Positions 7,754 through 15,935 of a DNA stretch of 64,000 nt are shown here, piece after piece. The DNA comes from an uncultured Eubacteriales bacterium (lineage in GTDB: Bacteria > Bacillota > Clostridia > Oscillospirales > Oscillospiraceae), in NCBI GenBank assembly GCA_900545515.1, contig UQZA01000003.1, positions 62,001 to 126,000 of the forward strand, in the 5' to 3' direction. Within the stretch, counting starts at the first letter, position 1. Every line of letters starts with the position of its first letter. Below the pieces are notes generated by a model. That model did no database searches. It saw only the letters and a list, made by a program, of their open reading frames with translations, and had not been told where the DNA came from. Made by a program: the position numbers and the translations under genes.

Positions 7754-7984
7754 ATGGCTGAAACCAAAAAGGAAAACTGGTTCAAGAAAACCTGGAAGCG
7801 CATCTGCAAGTTCTTCCGCGAACTGAAGAGCGAACTGAAAAAGGTGGTATGGCCTACCTGGGGTCAGGTCTTGAAGAACGCGCTGACCGTAGTGGTCTGC
7901 GTGCTGATTGTAGGCGTATTCATCTGGATTTTTGACATGGGCGCCAAATATGGCATCCAGGCCCTGCTCCAGCTGGGTAAGTAA
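7754..7984 (+). CDS. secE: Preprotein translocase subunit SecE
   Basis: A 76-residue single-span SecE, the essential clamp of the SecYEG channel. An amphipathic N-terminal helix ends in the conserved ELKKVVWPTW motif (residues 27-36), followed by one membrane segment at about 42-66. ATG 7754 is preferred to the in-frame GTG 7745 because AAAGGG overlaps that GTG. The gene sits between rpmG and nusG, 2 bases from nusG. Confidence 0.97.
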   Translation: MAETKKENWFKKTWKRICKFFRELKSELKKVVWPTWGQVLKNALTVVVCVLIVGVFIWIFDMGAKYGIQALLQLGK

Positions 7985-7986
7985 CC

Positions 7987-8514
7987 ATGGCTGAAGTTGC
8001 AAAATGGTACGTGGTCCACACCTATTCCGGCTATGAGAATACGGTGAAGGCCACCATTGAGCGGACTGTGGAATCCCGCGGCCTGCAGGAGCAGATTCAT
8101 GCCGTTTCCATCCCTCTGGAGACGGTCACCGAGGTCACAGAGTCCGGCGCCACCAAAACCTATGACCGTAAGGTCTTTCCCGGCTATGTGTTGGTGAAGA
8201 TGATTATGAGCGACGACGCCTGGTACGTCATCAAGAACGTCCGCGGCGTCACCGGCTTTGTCGGCTCAGGCACCAAGCCCACCCCCTTGACGGAGGACGA
8301 GGTTCTGCAGCTGGGTGTGGAGAAGCGGGAAATCGTGGTCAATTACGCCGTGGGCGACACGGTGCGCATTGCCGATGGCCCCCTTACCTCCTTCACAGGC
8401 GTGGTGGAGGCTCTGGACCCGGAGAAGAATAAGGTCCGCGTGGCCGTATCGATGTTCGGCCGCGAAACCCCGGTGGAGCTGGAGCTCGACCAGGTAGAAG
8501 TGATTTCCCAGTAA
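7987..8514 (+). CDS. nusG: Transcription termination/antitermination protein NusG
   Basis: A 175-residue NusG with the NGN domain (WYVVHTYSGYENTVK at residues 6-20; FPGYVLVKM near 58-66; RGVTGFVG near 84-91) and a C-terminal KOW domain (VRIADGPLTSFTGVVEALD, about 121-139). It binds RNA polymerase and couples it to Rho or the ribosome. Length is typical and the start lies 2 bases after secE. Confidence 0.98.
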   Translation: MAEVAKWYVVHTYSGYENTVKATIERTVESRGLQEQIHAVSIPLETVTEVTESGATKTYDRKVFPGYVLVKMIMSDDAWYVIKNVRGVTGFVGSGTKPTPLTEDEVLQLGVEKREIVVNYAVGDTVRIADGPLTSFTGVVEALDPEKNKVRVAVSMFGRETPVELELDQVEVISQ

Positions 8515-8539
8515 ACGCATCGGGCCGTAAGGCCGGAAC

Positions 8540-8590
8540 GTGGGAGGGGTTCTGCCCCGACAAGGATGCGCCCCCCGGCGCATGAACCAC
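8540..8590 (+). promoter_or_regulatory. Candidate ribosomal protein L1 binding site upstream of rplK
   Basis: GTGGGAGG (8540-8547) faces ATGAACCAC (8582-8590), closing a GTGG/CCAC stem. Two inner hairpins are present: GGGG/CCCC (8546-8557) and TGCGCC/GGCGCA (8567-8582). The strands resemble the L1 arm of 23S rRNA, whose stem contains GGUGGGAG and GAAAUACCACC. L1 is known to repress its own operon by binding such an mRNA mimic; applying that here is an inference. Confidence 0.5.
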
Positions 8591-8612
8591 ATCTATTCAG
8601 GAGGTGCTTATT

Positions 8613-9038
8613 ATGGCACAGAAAGTAACTGGCATTATCAAACTGCAAATCCCGGCGGCAAAGGCGACCGCTTCCCCCCCGGTTGGTCCCGCCTTGGGCC
8701 AGCACGGCGTGAACATCGCCGCCTTCATTAAGGAATTCAACGCCCGCACTCAGGATCAGGCCGGCTTTAAAATCCCCGTGGTCATCACGGTGTATGCCGA
8801 CCGCTCCTTCACCTTCATCACCAAGACGCCCCCCACCCCCATGCTGATCATGAAGGCCATTGGCATTGAGAGCGGCTCCGGTGTGCCCAACAAGACCAAG
8901 GTTGGCACCATCACCCGGGCCCAGGTGCGGGAGATCGCGGAGAAGAAAATGCCCGACCTGAACGCTGCCACCCTGGAGGCGGCGGAGAGCCAGGTGGCCG
9001 GTACCTGCCGGTCTATGGGCGTCACCGTTGTGGACTGA
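8613..9038 (+). CDS. rplK: Large ribosomal subunit protein uL11
   Basis: A 141-residue uL11, exactly the standard length. The N-terminal domain shows KLQIPAAKATASPPVGPALG (residues 9-28) and the C-terminal rRNA-binding domain ends in CRSMGVTVVD. It forms the GTPase-associated stalk base. ATG 8613 follows AGGAGGTG; the in-frame ATG at 8604 lies too close to that site. Confidence 0.98.
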   Translation: MAQKVTGIIKLQIPAAKATASPPVGPALGQHGVNIAAFIKEFNARTQDQAGFKIPVVITVYADRSFTFITKTPPTPMLIMKAIGIESGSGVPNKTKVGTITRAQVREIAEKKMPDLNAATLEAAESQVAGTCRSMGVTVVD

Positions 9039-9084
9039 ATTTTGCTGCCGAGGTAATCAGGCAAATTTGCCGAGCCTCAAAAAT

Positions 9085-9110
9085 GTGGGAGGATTATTCC
9101 GCATCACCAC
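9085..9110 (+). promoter_or_regulatory. Candidate ribosomal protein L1 binding site upstream of rplA
   Basis: GTGGGAGG (9085-9092) and CATCACCAC (9102-9110) form a shorter version of the element found before rplK, placed 3 bases before the AAGGAGG of rplA. Its position would let bound L1 cover the ribosome binding site of its own gene. Confidence 0.5.
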
Positions 9111-9128
9111 TTTAAGGAGGATAATACA

Positions 9129-9818
9129 TTGTTTAGAGGTAAAAAATATAAAGACAGCGCCAAGCAGATTGACCGCGCTGTGCAGTACGAGCCCGCCGAT
9201 GCCCTGGGTCTGGTGGTCAAGACCGCCCCGGCTAAGTTTGACGAGACGGTGGAAATCCACATCAAGCTGGGTGTAGACTCCCGCCACGCCGACCAGCAGG
9301 TTCGTGGCGCCGTGGTTCTGCCCAACGGCACCGGCAAGACCCGCCGGGTTCTGGTATTCGCCAAGGACGCCAAGGTGGACGAGGCCAAAGAGGCCGGCGC
9401 TGACTACGTGGGCGGCATGGACCTGGTGGAGCGCATCACCAAGGAGAACTGGTTCGACTTTGACGTGGTCGTGGCCTCTCCCGACATGATGGGCATCGTG
9501 GGCCGTCTGGGTAAGGTTTTGGGCCCCAAGGGTCTGATGCCCTCTCCCAAGGCTGGCACTGTGACCCCCAATGTGGGCGCTGCCGTGAAGGAAATCAAAG
9601 CCGGTAAGGTGGAGTACCGTCTGGACAAGACTAACATCATCCACTGCCCCATTGGCAAGGTCTCCTTCGGCGCGGAAAAGCTTCAGGAGAACATGGACAC
9701 CCTGCTGGCTGCCGTGGTGAAGGCCAAGCCCGCCGCTGCCAAGGGTCAGTATATCCGCTCTTGCGTCATCGCCTCCACCATGGGCCCTGGCGTGAAGGTG
9801 AGCACTGCTAAATATTAA
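9129..9818 (+). CDS. rplA: Large ribosomal subunit protein uL1
   Basis: A 229-residue uL1 that binds the mobile L1 stalk of 23S rRNA and, in many bacteria, its own mRNA. Recognisable segments are FRGKKYKDS at the start, VVASPDMMGIVGRLGKVLGP (about 115-134) and MPSPKAGTVTPNV (138-150). The start codon is TTG 9129, 8 bases after TTAAGGAGG; no closer ATG exists. A strong hairpin follows the stop, and rplJ/rplL do not follow as in most relatives. Confidence 0.97.
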   Translation: MFRGKKYKDSAKQIDRAVQYEPADALGLVVKTAPAKFDETVEIHIKLGVDSRHADQQVRGAVVLPNGTGKTRRVLVFAKDAKVDEAKEAGADYVGGMDLVERITKENWFDFDVVVASPDMMGIVGRLGKVLGPKGLMPSPKAGTVTPNVGAAVKEIKAGKVEYRLDKTNIIHCPIGKVSFGAEKLQENMDTLLAAVVKAKPAAAKGQYIRSCVIASTMGPGVKVSTAKY

Positions 9819-9825
9819 TTCGGTT

Positions 9826-9868
9826 CCCCTCCCACTGGCGCTTCCGGTGGGAGGGGTACGCGGTTTTA
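9826..9868 (+). terminator. Terminator hairpin after rplA
   Basis: A 13-bp stem (9826-9838 with 9844-9856) with a 5-base loop, followed by a short GGTTTTAG tract. The U run is weak, but stem strength and position at the operon end fit termination. Confidence 0.65.
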
Positions 9869-9934
9869 GCCCCCCCCTGAGAAGGATATCATCCGGAAAC
9901 GGAATATCAATTTAGAAATTTGGAGGAGAAGAAT

Positions 9935-10792
9935 ATGAAACATTGGTTCAAAAAGAGCGCTGCCATCGCCATGTCCGCCGTGATGGCCCTCTCTCTGGCT
10001 GCCTGTGCCAGCAGCAAACCTGCCACGCCGGAGGAAGTTCTGCAAGCAGCCAGCGAGAAGGTGTCCGCAGCCAAAAGCATGACCTGTGAAACGACTACAC
10101 AGATGAAGATGAGCGCTGGCGGCCAGAGCATCCAGATGACCATGACTGGCGAACTAGAGACTACCATGGACCCGGTGGCGATGCATATGGATATGACCAC
10201 AGACATGGGCGCCATGGGCTCTATGAACGTGAAGATGTACATGAAGGAAGAAAATGGGGCCTATTCCCTCTACACCGGCATGGACGATGGCAGCGGAAAT
10301 ATCACCTGGACTGCCCAGACCATGGAGAATGTGGACCAGCTGAAGCAGTATGACACCCAGGCTACCATGGAGCTGTATTTGAGCACAGGCTCCAGCTTCC
10401 AGGAGGCTGGCACGGAGACCGTGGAGGGCAAGGAAGCCGTCCGCTATGATGGCGTCATTACCAATGACTCCTTCAACGAGCTGTTTGAGTCCACGGGTAT
10501 TCTGGATCAGTTCTCCAGCCTGGGCGTCAATGAGGAGACTGCAAAATCCATGCTGACCGACCTGGGCGATCTGCCCCTCAGCATTTGGGTGGAGAAGGAC
10601 AGCGGCCTGCCTGTGAAATATGACATGGACATGACCGCCATGATGCAGTCCATCATGACCAAGGCCATGGAAGCCGCCGGGAGCACGGAGACGATCACCA
10701 TCGAGACTGTGCACATGACCATGCTGGTGCATGGCATTGACAATGTGGAAAGCATTGAGATTCCGCAGGAGGCACTGGACGCAGCTGCGTAA
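9935..10792 (+). CDS. Secreted lipoprotein, DUF6612/LppX-like
   Basis: A 285-residue exported lipoprotein. The signal peptide ends in a lipobox LSLAAC with Cys24 as the lipidation site. The body is rich in methionine and alternating beta-type segments (QMTMTGELETTMDPVAMHMD) and resembles the DUF6612 / LppX-LprG half-barrel fold, which can hold lipids or other hydrophobic ligands. GGAGGAGA precedes ATG 9935; an upstream in-frame start at 9920 lies before this site. It stands alone between two terminators. The methionine density is unusual and could point to metal binding, though this is speculative. Confidence 0.8.
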   Translation: MKHWFKKSAAIAMSAVMALSLAACASSKPATPEEVLQAASEKVSAAKSMTCETTTQMKMSAGGQSIQMTMTGELETTMDPVAMHMDMTTDMGAMGSMNVKMYMKEENGAYSLYTGMDDGSGNITWTAQTMENVDQLKQYDTQATMELYLSTGSSFQEAGTETVEGKEAVRYDGVITNDSFNELFESTGILDQFSSLGVNEETAKSMLTDLGDLPLSIWVEKDSGLPVKYDMDMTAMMQSIMTKAMEAAGSTETITIETVHMTMLVHGIDNVESIEIPQEALDAAA

Positions 10793-10838
10793 GAGCCTTG
10801 CGCTGTAGGCGTGGGGATGAATGAGGAATAGGAAGAGC

Positions 10839-10880
10839 AAACCGGCCAACCCGAAACGGGAAGGCCGGTTTGTGTTTTGC
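10839..10880. terminator. Terminator between lipoprotein and NACHT genes
   Basis: AAACCGGCC (10839-10847) pairs with GGCCGGTTT (10863-10871), followed by GTGTTTTGCTTT. It serves the lipoprotein gene and perhaps the convergent NACHT gene. Confidence 0.8.
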
Positions 10881-10927
10881 TTTGCAGGGACATCGCGTGC
10901 ATCAGCAAGGGAAATATGTGAGGAACT

Positions 10928-13900
10928 TCATTTCACCATTGATGCGTTGGGGTCTGGCGGAACCCGGGCGCCATTTTGGCGGAGAACCTCAGCAAAGGTA
11001 GGGGGCGTGATGGAGGCGGCGGAGAGGTCTACACCGAACAGAGTCAGCCCAGGCAAGGGGTGCAGTGTTTTGAGGCATCGTCCGGTATCCATGTTCCAGA
11101 TGCGCAGAGTGCCATCATTAGAAGCACTGATGCATTGCCGCCCATCAGCTGTCACCGATACGGAATTGACATCGTCAGAATGCCCTTCCAGAGTGTGTAA
11201 GCATTTTCCGTTTCCCATATCCCAAATGCGCAGGGTTCCATCATGGGAAGCACTGACACACCGCCGCCCATCAGCCGTCACAGATACTGTGCGAACGCAA
11301 TCAGTATGGCCATTCAAGGTGTGTAAACATTTTCCGCTCTCCATATCCCAAATCCGCAAGGTTCTGTCAGCAGAAGCACTGACACACCGCCGCCCATCAG
11401 CCGTCACGGATACGGATTTGACCCATTCAGTATGGCCATCCAAAATGCGTAAGCATTTTCCACGTTCTATGTCCCAGATGCGCAAAGTTCTGTCGCCAGA
11501 AGCACTGACACACCGCTGCCCGTCAGCTGTCGCCGATACGGAACTGATATCGAAAGTATGGCCATCCAAAGTGTATAAACATTTGCCGTTCTCTATGCCC
11601 CAAATGCGCAAAGTTCTGTCATCAGAAGAAATACTGATACAATGCCGTCCATCGGCTGTCACCGATACTGCATCGACCCAGTTAGTATGGCCATCCAAAG
11701 TGTGTAAGCATTTGCCGCTCTCCATGTCCCAAATGCGCAAGGTGTAATCGGCAGAAGCACTGACACAATGTCGCCCATCAGCCGTCACCGATACTGCATT
11801 GACCCAGTCAGTATGCCCTTCCAGAGTGTGTAAGCATTTACCACTTTCCATGTCCCAAATGCGCAAGGTGCCATCAGCAGAAGCACTAACACAACGTCGC
11901 CCATCAGTCGTCATTGATACTGCATTGACCCAGTCAGTATGCCCTTCAAGAGTGTGCAAGCATCTTTCACTCCCCATGTCCCAAACGCGCAAAGTTCTGT
12001 TATCAGAAGTACTGACACAATGCTGCCCATCAGCCGTCACAGATACGGAATAGACACTGCCAGCATACCCTTCCAACATGTGTAAGCATTTACCGCTTTC
12101 TATGTCCCAGATGCGCAAAGTTCTGTCGCTAGAAGCACTGACACAATACTGCCCATCAGGTGTTACTGAAACTGCATTGACATGGTGAGTATGCCCTTCC
12201 AGAGTATGTAAGCATTTACCACTTCCTATGCCCCAGACCCGTAAAGAATCATCAAAGGAAGCACTGATACAATGCCACCCATCGGCTGTCACTGATACTG
12301 CACTGACCCAGCTAGTATGCCCTTTCAACGTGTGTAAGCATTTTCCGCTTCCTATATCCCAGATGCGCAGAGTTCCGTCTTCGGAAGCACTGACACAATG
12401 CTGCCCATCAGCTGTCACGGATACTGCGTTGACGCTACCAGCGTGCCCTACCAGTGTGTATAAGCATTGACAACTACTCATGTCCCAGATGCGCAAGGTG
12501 CCGTCATGAGAAGCGCTGACACACCGCCGCCCATCGGCCGTCACAAAAACTGCGTTGACCCAGCCAGTACGCCCTTCCAGTGTGTGTAAGCATGAACCGC
12601 TCCTCATGTCCCAGATGCGCAAGGTGTTATCAAAAGAAGCGCTGACACACTGCCGCCCATCGGCCGTCACGGAAACTGCGGTGACCCCGGCGGTATGTCC
12701 TACCAGTGTGCGTAAGCATGAACCGTTCCCCATGTCCCAGATGCGCAAGGTGCCGTCACCAGAAGCGCTGACACACCGCTGCCCATCTGCCGTCACTGCC
12801 ACGGCTGTAACGTCACACGAGTGCCCCTCTGGAGCAAAGGTCTCCTTGGCTACCTGGGTTTTATGAAGAAAATCTGCCGTCTTGGGCAGTAAAAGCGCCG
12901 TACTTCCAGGCTTATGATAAGGAAACAGATGCACGTTCTGCAAATCCATGCCACTAAAATTCAGCTGGGAGAAGTCGTAATTTCTCAGACGCTTTTGCAG
13001 CTCCAGCATGTTTCGGGTGGCGCTTGGGCTGGTGGGCAGGGCGGTGCGGTTGGCTTCCCAGAGGCGGGCGGCCTCCTCCGGGGTGGCCAGCTCTGCTGTA
13101 AAGTCCATGACGTAGACGTCAATGGAGGTCTGCCAGGCCTCCGGCAGGGGCGCGCCGGGGATCAGGCTGTGGGACAGGTTCAGGAGGTGGATGGCTGCCA
13201 GGCAGTCCCGGAAGCGCTGGTGCATCAGGCTGACCATGGGACCTTCGGCGCTGTCCTGGATGCGGAACAGGTTCAGCTGTTGGGTGAGTAAACAGAACCA
13301 GCCTTCCGCCGGTGGGAGGGTAGGCAGCCCTCCGGTGCGGCGCAGGACGCATTGCACATGGTCCGGCCAGGTCTTTTGGCCGGATGCCGGAAGCTCCGCC
13401 AAGGCGTTTTCCAGTTCCTGGTAAAACGCCTCCTCCGGGAGGCGGAACTGCCCCTGGCGGACCATGCTCCAGGCCAGGCGGGGGGCCAGGCATTCCGTGG
13501 CCAGGACGGTTAGGGCCGGGCTTTCCGGGTTCCGAGTCTGGCTTTGGCAGCGCCACAGCTCCTGCTGCAGGTAGTTCCACAGGACGGCGCCGGCGCTGTC
13601 CGCCCTCCGCCAGGCCAGGGGAATGGCGCTGGGTCGGGCCTGCAGCAGCTGAGTCCGGGCGTAAAGGACCAGCATCAGGGGGTAGTCGATCACCGTCCAC
13701 AGGGGATCGGCCTCCGGCGGCGGGGCGACTCCGGCGCGCTCCAAATGGGCACGGATGCGTTCCCGGGTCAGGGGCTGCAGCCGGATGGACCGGAACTCCC
13801 CGGTGAGGCCGGGCAAGAAGCCCCGCACGTCGAAGCGGGAGGCGGTGATCACCTGAACCCCCGGCCGCCGGGCCCAGTCCTCCATGCTCCGGGACACGGC

Positions 13901-15367
13901 GTACCGCATGGCCGGGGGAATTTCATTGAAGCCGTCCAGGAGGAGCACCAGCCGGGGCCCCCATTCCCAGCGCCGCCGGGCCAGCTGCTCCAGCTCCTGG
14001 AATTGGGCTGCCTTTTCCAGAATCTCCCGCTGGATGTATGTGCCAATGAGGTCGTCCTCGGGGCCGCCCCGCAGGGCGTGGAGGGGGATGTAGACGGCGG
14101 GGACGTGGCGGGGCAGGAAATGCTCCCGGGTGGTGAGGGAGAGGAGGGCCACAGTTTTTCCGATGCCCCCTTCCCCCTCCAGCATCAGGTGGTTTTGGGT
14201 GGGACTGCTCCAGCTCTCCTGGAAAAACGCCGCCAGGGGCCGGGGCGCTTCCGCCGCGCTGCCCTGGGCCTGGCATTCCTCCAGCTGGATCCGGGCCTCG
14301 GGGAACAGGTTCTCGTCCACCTCCATCAGTTGGAAGCTGGGGTGCTGGCTGCGGGTTTTGGTCAGGCGCTCCGCCAGGTCGTAGTACAGCTCGCTGTCCA
14401 GGTCGCTGCACATGGGGTAGGTGCGTCCCGACCGGGGCGTCAGGCCGGTGCCGCTGCTCTGGGGCTCCCAGTTCCAGTAGGTGATCTGGACGGTGCTGTG
14501 CTCGTCCCAGCGGTGGTGCACCACGCCGAATTCCGAGTATGAGTCGTCAGCGGCGGCAGCCAGCTTGCTGGCAACCAGGTTGGGCCAGGCCTCTACGCCG
14601 GCTTTCCGGTCGATTAAATAGGTGTCTCCCTGGTAATTGGTCCGGTGCTTGTCCCCGGCCAGGTAGCCCCACACGTTCGACTGGTTAAACAGCTGCACCA
14701 GCTGGTCCTTCACCGTGGGGTGCAGGTCGTGGAAGCTGTGGTGGCCCAGGACCAGGGTGGGCAGGCCGCCCTTCAGCTGCTCCTGAATGGCCGGGCTGCA
14801 GGCGGCGCCAAGGTCCACCGCGTCCATGTGGTCCCGCTCCCCGTTGGACAGGAGGGCGGTGTTCAGGTGCAGGATGTTGAGCCGGTCCCGCCATGGACGC
14901 ACGTGAACGCCAGCCGGGTCCAGGCCGTCTGCTCCATAGACTGGGAGCAGGGCGCCTGCCATGGCGCGGTAGCTGCGGAAGCGCTCCAGCAGCGGATTTA
15001 GCAGGTCCCCATGCTTCGTCAGGGTGCATGCGTAATGGAGGTCCCTGCAGTCTGCCTGCGCTTGAGTGAGGAAGGCTTGCACCGGGTCGGCCCCCTCCAC
15101 CGGATTCACATCATGATTGCCGGGGACGAGAAATAAATCCCGGGTGATATCCAGCCCCAGGGCTTCCATCAGGGTATGCAGGAACCTCCAGGAGGCCAGG
15201 TAATTGCCGGTATCCCAAAAGTTGTGGAAATCCCCGGTTGCCGCCACGAAGTCCGCCTGGATCTTCCGGCTTCTGCAATCTGCCAGTAAGGCGCGGATGA
15301 GACTCTCCTGATCCGGATCTGTATTTGGCTGAAAATGCAGGTCCGAGATATGCAGCCACTGCACCAT
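10928..15367 (-). CDS. Metallophosphoesterase-NACHT-WD40 fusion protein, candidate defence sensor
   Basis: A 1479-residue three-part protein. Residues 1-300 are a calcineurin-like metallophosphoesterase with its metal motifs in order: HISDLHF (6-12), ATGDFHN (43-49), GNHD (83-86), LGHHSFH (207-213) and AGDKHR (237-242). A NACHT-type STAND NTPase follows, with Walker A GEGGIGKT (398-405) and Walker B LVLLLDGFNE (473-482); its helical arm runs to about 845. Residues 848-1436 are 14 WD40 repeats of 42 residues. STAND proteins of this form stay inactive until the repeats bind a ligand, then oligomerise and activate the N-terminal effector. The effector here would hydrolyse phosphodiester bonds in nucleic acid or a nucleotide. 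No partner gene is adjacent. The immune role is inferred. Confidence 0.9.
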   Translation of the reverse strand: MVQWLHISDLHFQPNTDPDQESLIRALLADCRSRKIQADFVAATGDFHNFWDTGNYLASWRFLHTLMEALGLDITRDLFLVPGNHDVNPVEGADPVQAFLTQAQADCRDLHYACTLTKHGDLLNPLLERFRSYRAMAGALLPVYGADGLDPAGVHVRPWRDRLNILHLNTALLSNGERDHMDAVDLGAACSPAIQEQLKGGLPTLVLGHHSFHDLHPTVKDQLVQLFNQSNVWGYLAGDKHRTNYQGDTYLIDRKAGVEAWPNLVASKLAAAADDSYSEFGVVHHRWDEHSTVQITYWNWEPQSSGTGLTPRSGRTYPMCSDLDSELYYDLAERLTKTRSQHPSFQLMEVDENLFPEARIQLEECQAQGSAAEAPRPLAAFFQESWSSPTQNHLMLEGEGGIGKTVALLSLTTREHFLPRHVPAVYIPLHALRGGPEDDLIGTYIQREILEKAAQFQELEQLARRRWEWGPRLVLLLDGFNEIPPAMRYAVSRSMEDWARRPGVQVITASRFDVRGFLPGLTGEFRSIRLQPLTRERIRAHLERAGVAPPPEADPLWTVIDYPLMLVLYARTQLLQARPSAIPLAWRRADSAGAVLWNYLQQELWRCQSQTRNPESPALTVLATECLAPRLAWSMVRQGQFRLPEEAFYQELENALAELPASGQKTWPDHVQCVLRRTGGLPTLPPAEGWFCLLTQQLNLFRIQDSAEGPMVSLMHQRFRDCLAAIHLLNLSHSLIPGAPLPEAWQTSIDVYVMDFTAELATPEEAARLWEANRTALPTSPSATRNMLELQKRLRNYDFSQLNFSGMDLQNVHLFPYHKPGSTALLLPKTADFLHKTQVAKETFAPEGHSCDVTAVAVTADGQRCVSASGDGTLRIWDMGNGSCLRTLVGHTAGVTAVSVTADGRQCVSASFDNTLRIWDMRSGSCLHTLEGRTGWVNAVFVTADGRRCVSASHDGTLRIWDMSSCQCLYTLVGHAGSVNAVSVTADGQHCVSASEDGTLRIWDIGSGKCLHTLKGHTSWVSAVSVTADGWHCISASFDDSLRVWGIGSGKCLHTLEGHTHHVNAVSVTPDGQYCVSASSDRTLRIWDIESGKCLHMLEGYAGSVYSVSVTADGQHCVSTSDNRTLRVWDMGSERCLHTLEGHTDWVNAVSMTTDGRRCVSASADGTLRIWDMESGKCLHTLEGHTDWVNAVSVTADGRHCVSASADYTLRIWDMESGKCLHTLDGHTNWVDAVSVTADGRHCISISSDDRTLRIWGIENGKCLYTLDGHTFDISSVSATADGQRCVSASGDRTLRIWDIERGKCLRILDGHTEWVKSVSVTADGRRCVSASADRTLRIWDMESGKCLHTLNGHTDCVRTVSVTADGRRCVSASHDGTLRIWDMGNGKCLHTLEGHSDDVNSVSVTADGRQCISASNDGTLRIWNMDTGRCLKTLHPLPGLTLFGVDLSAASITPPTFAEVLRQNGARVPPDPNASMVK
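11060..12826 (-). repeat. 14 tandem 126-bp WD40-coding repeats
   Basis: Fourteen in-frame repeats of 126 bases (the tenth is 129) encode the C-terminal WD40 domains. Each runs from GH to the next GH and keeps the core VSVTADG-CVSAS-TLRIWDM-SGKCLHTLE. Repeats 8 and 9 differ at only a few residues. Variation is concentrated at the 3-5 residues after GHT and at the residue after SAS/D, positions that lie on the propeller top face. Fourteen repeats equal two seven-bladed propellers. The array is visibly less GC-rich than the first half of the gene. Confidence 0.92.
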
Positions 15368-15432
15368 CGCCTGATGCTCCCTTCCTCTTCCGGTTTGTCA
15401 GAAAATTTTATTTTTTCTGTGGAATGGATTTT

Positions 15433-15461
15433 ATTATAGCAGAGATGATATTCCCTGTCAA
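15433..15461 (-). promoter_or_regulatory. Perfect consensus promoter of the NACHT gene
   Basis: On the minus strand TTGACA (15461-15456), a 17-base spacer ending in TGC, and TATAAT (15438-15433). Both hexamers match the sigma-A consensus exactly, and the site is 66 bases before the ATG. Confidence 0.9.
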
Positions 15462-15906
15462 TTGACGGAGAGAGGCCGTCCGGGGCAGCGCCCTGCTTTT
15501 CCCCGGGGCATATGCGTATAGCTTACGAATTTGCCCGGGTCCCCAGCGACCGGCCAGTCTCTCCTGCCGGTGCGTCCGGGAGGCCGCACCCTACGCCGTC
15601 TCCCACAACTGGTCCCTTGAAAACCGAACGGTGCTCGTCTTAACTGTACGCGTATGCCCCCGGGGAGAAGGTGGCCGCCGCCAGGCGGTCGGATGAGGAG
15701 CGGCGATATCTGACAGACCGGTAGGCAAGACCGATCAAGACGTAACATGTTTCCTTTTTTACGAAACTGCATATCAACTGGCTAGATTTCGCCGTTCCTC
15801 AGTCATGGCTCCGCTGGATGGGCGAATGATCCTTACATTTCATGAACCGTAAAAAATAGGGCCGCTCCAGGGACGAATCCCGTTGTTTTTTCCCAAATCT
15901 GCTACC
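15462..15906. other. Gene-free spacer between two divergent large genes
   Basis: About 450 bases without a supported gene. It holds several GC-rich inverted repeats around 15480-15600 and a copy of a dispersed repeat at 15656-15801. Short open frames here have no recognisable features. Confidence 0.6.
15656..15801. repeat. Dispersed intergenic repeat, copy A
   Basis: This stretch resembles 25616-25764 over about 145 bases. Shared blocks include CCCCGGGG-GAAGGTG, GCGATATCTG-CAGACC, ACTGCATATC and GATTTCGCCGTT. It begins with a palindromic CCCCGGGG and contains no gene. It looks like a REP- or MITE-like element. Confidence 0.6.
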
Positions 15907-15935
15907 TTTCTTCCAGGTAAAAACTGTGCTATACT
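15907..15935 (+). promoter_or_regulatory. Extended -10 promoter of the subtilase gene
   Basis: TGCTATACT (15927-15935) is an extended -10 with a poor -35 (TTTCTT) 17 bases upstream. Transcription from here would give a leader of roughly 185 bases. Confidence 0.55.

Noticed and set aside
11060..12826. CRISPR-like array because of regular spacing
   Set aside because: Units are 126 bases, coding in frame, with no short repeat/unique spacer pattern and no cas genes.
10821..12866. A series of plus-strand open frames with repeated MSQMRKV-type sequences opposite the WD40 region
   Set aside because: They are antisense shadows of the 126-bp repeats and have no ribosome binding sites; the minus-strand frame gives proper WD40 domains.
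15458..15772. A 104-codon minus-strand frame in the spacer upstream of the NACHT gene
   Set aside because: It overlaps the dispersed repeat and GC-rich inverted repeats and lacks any coding feature.
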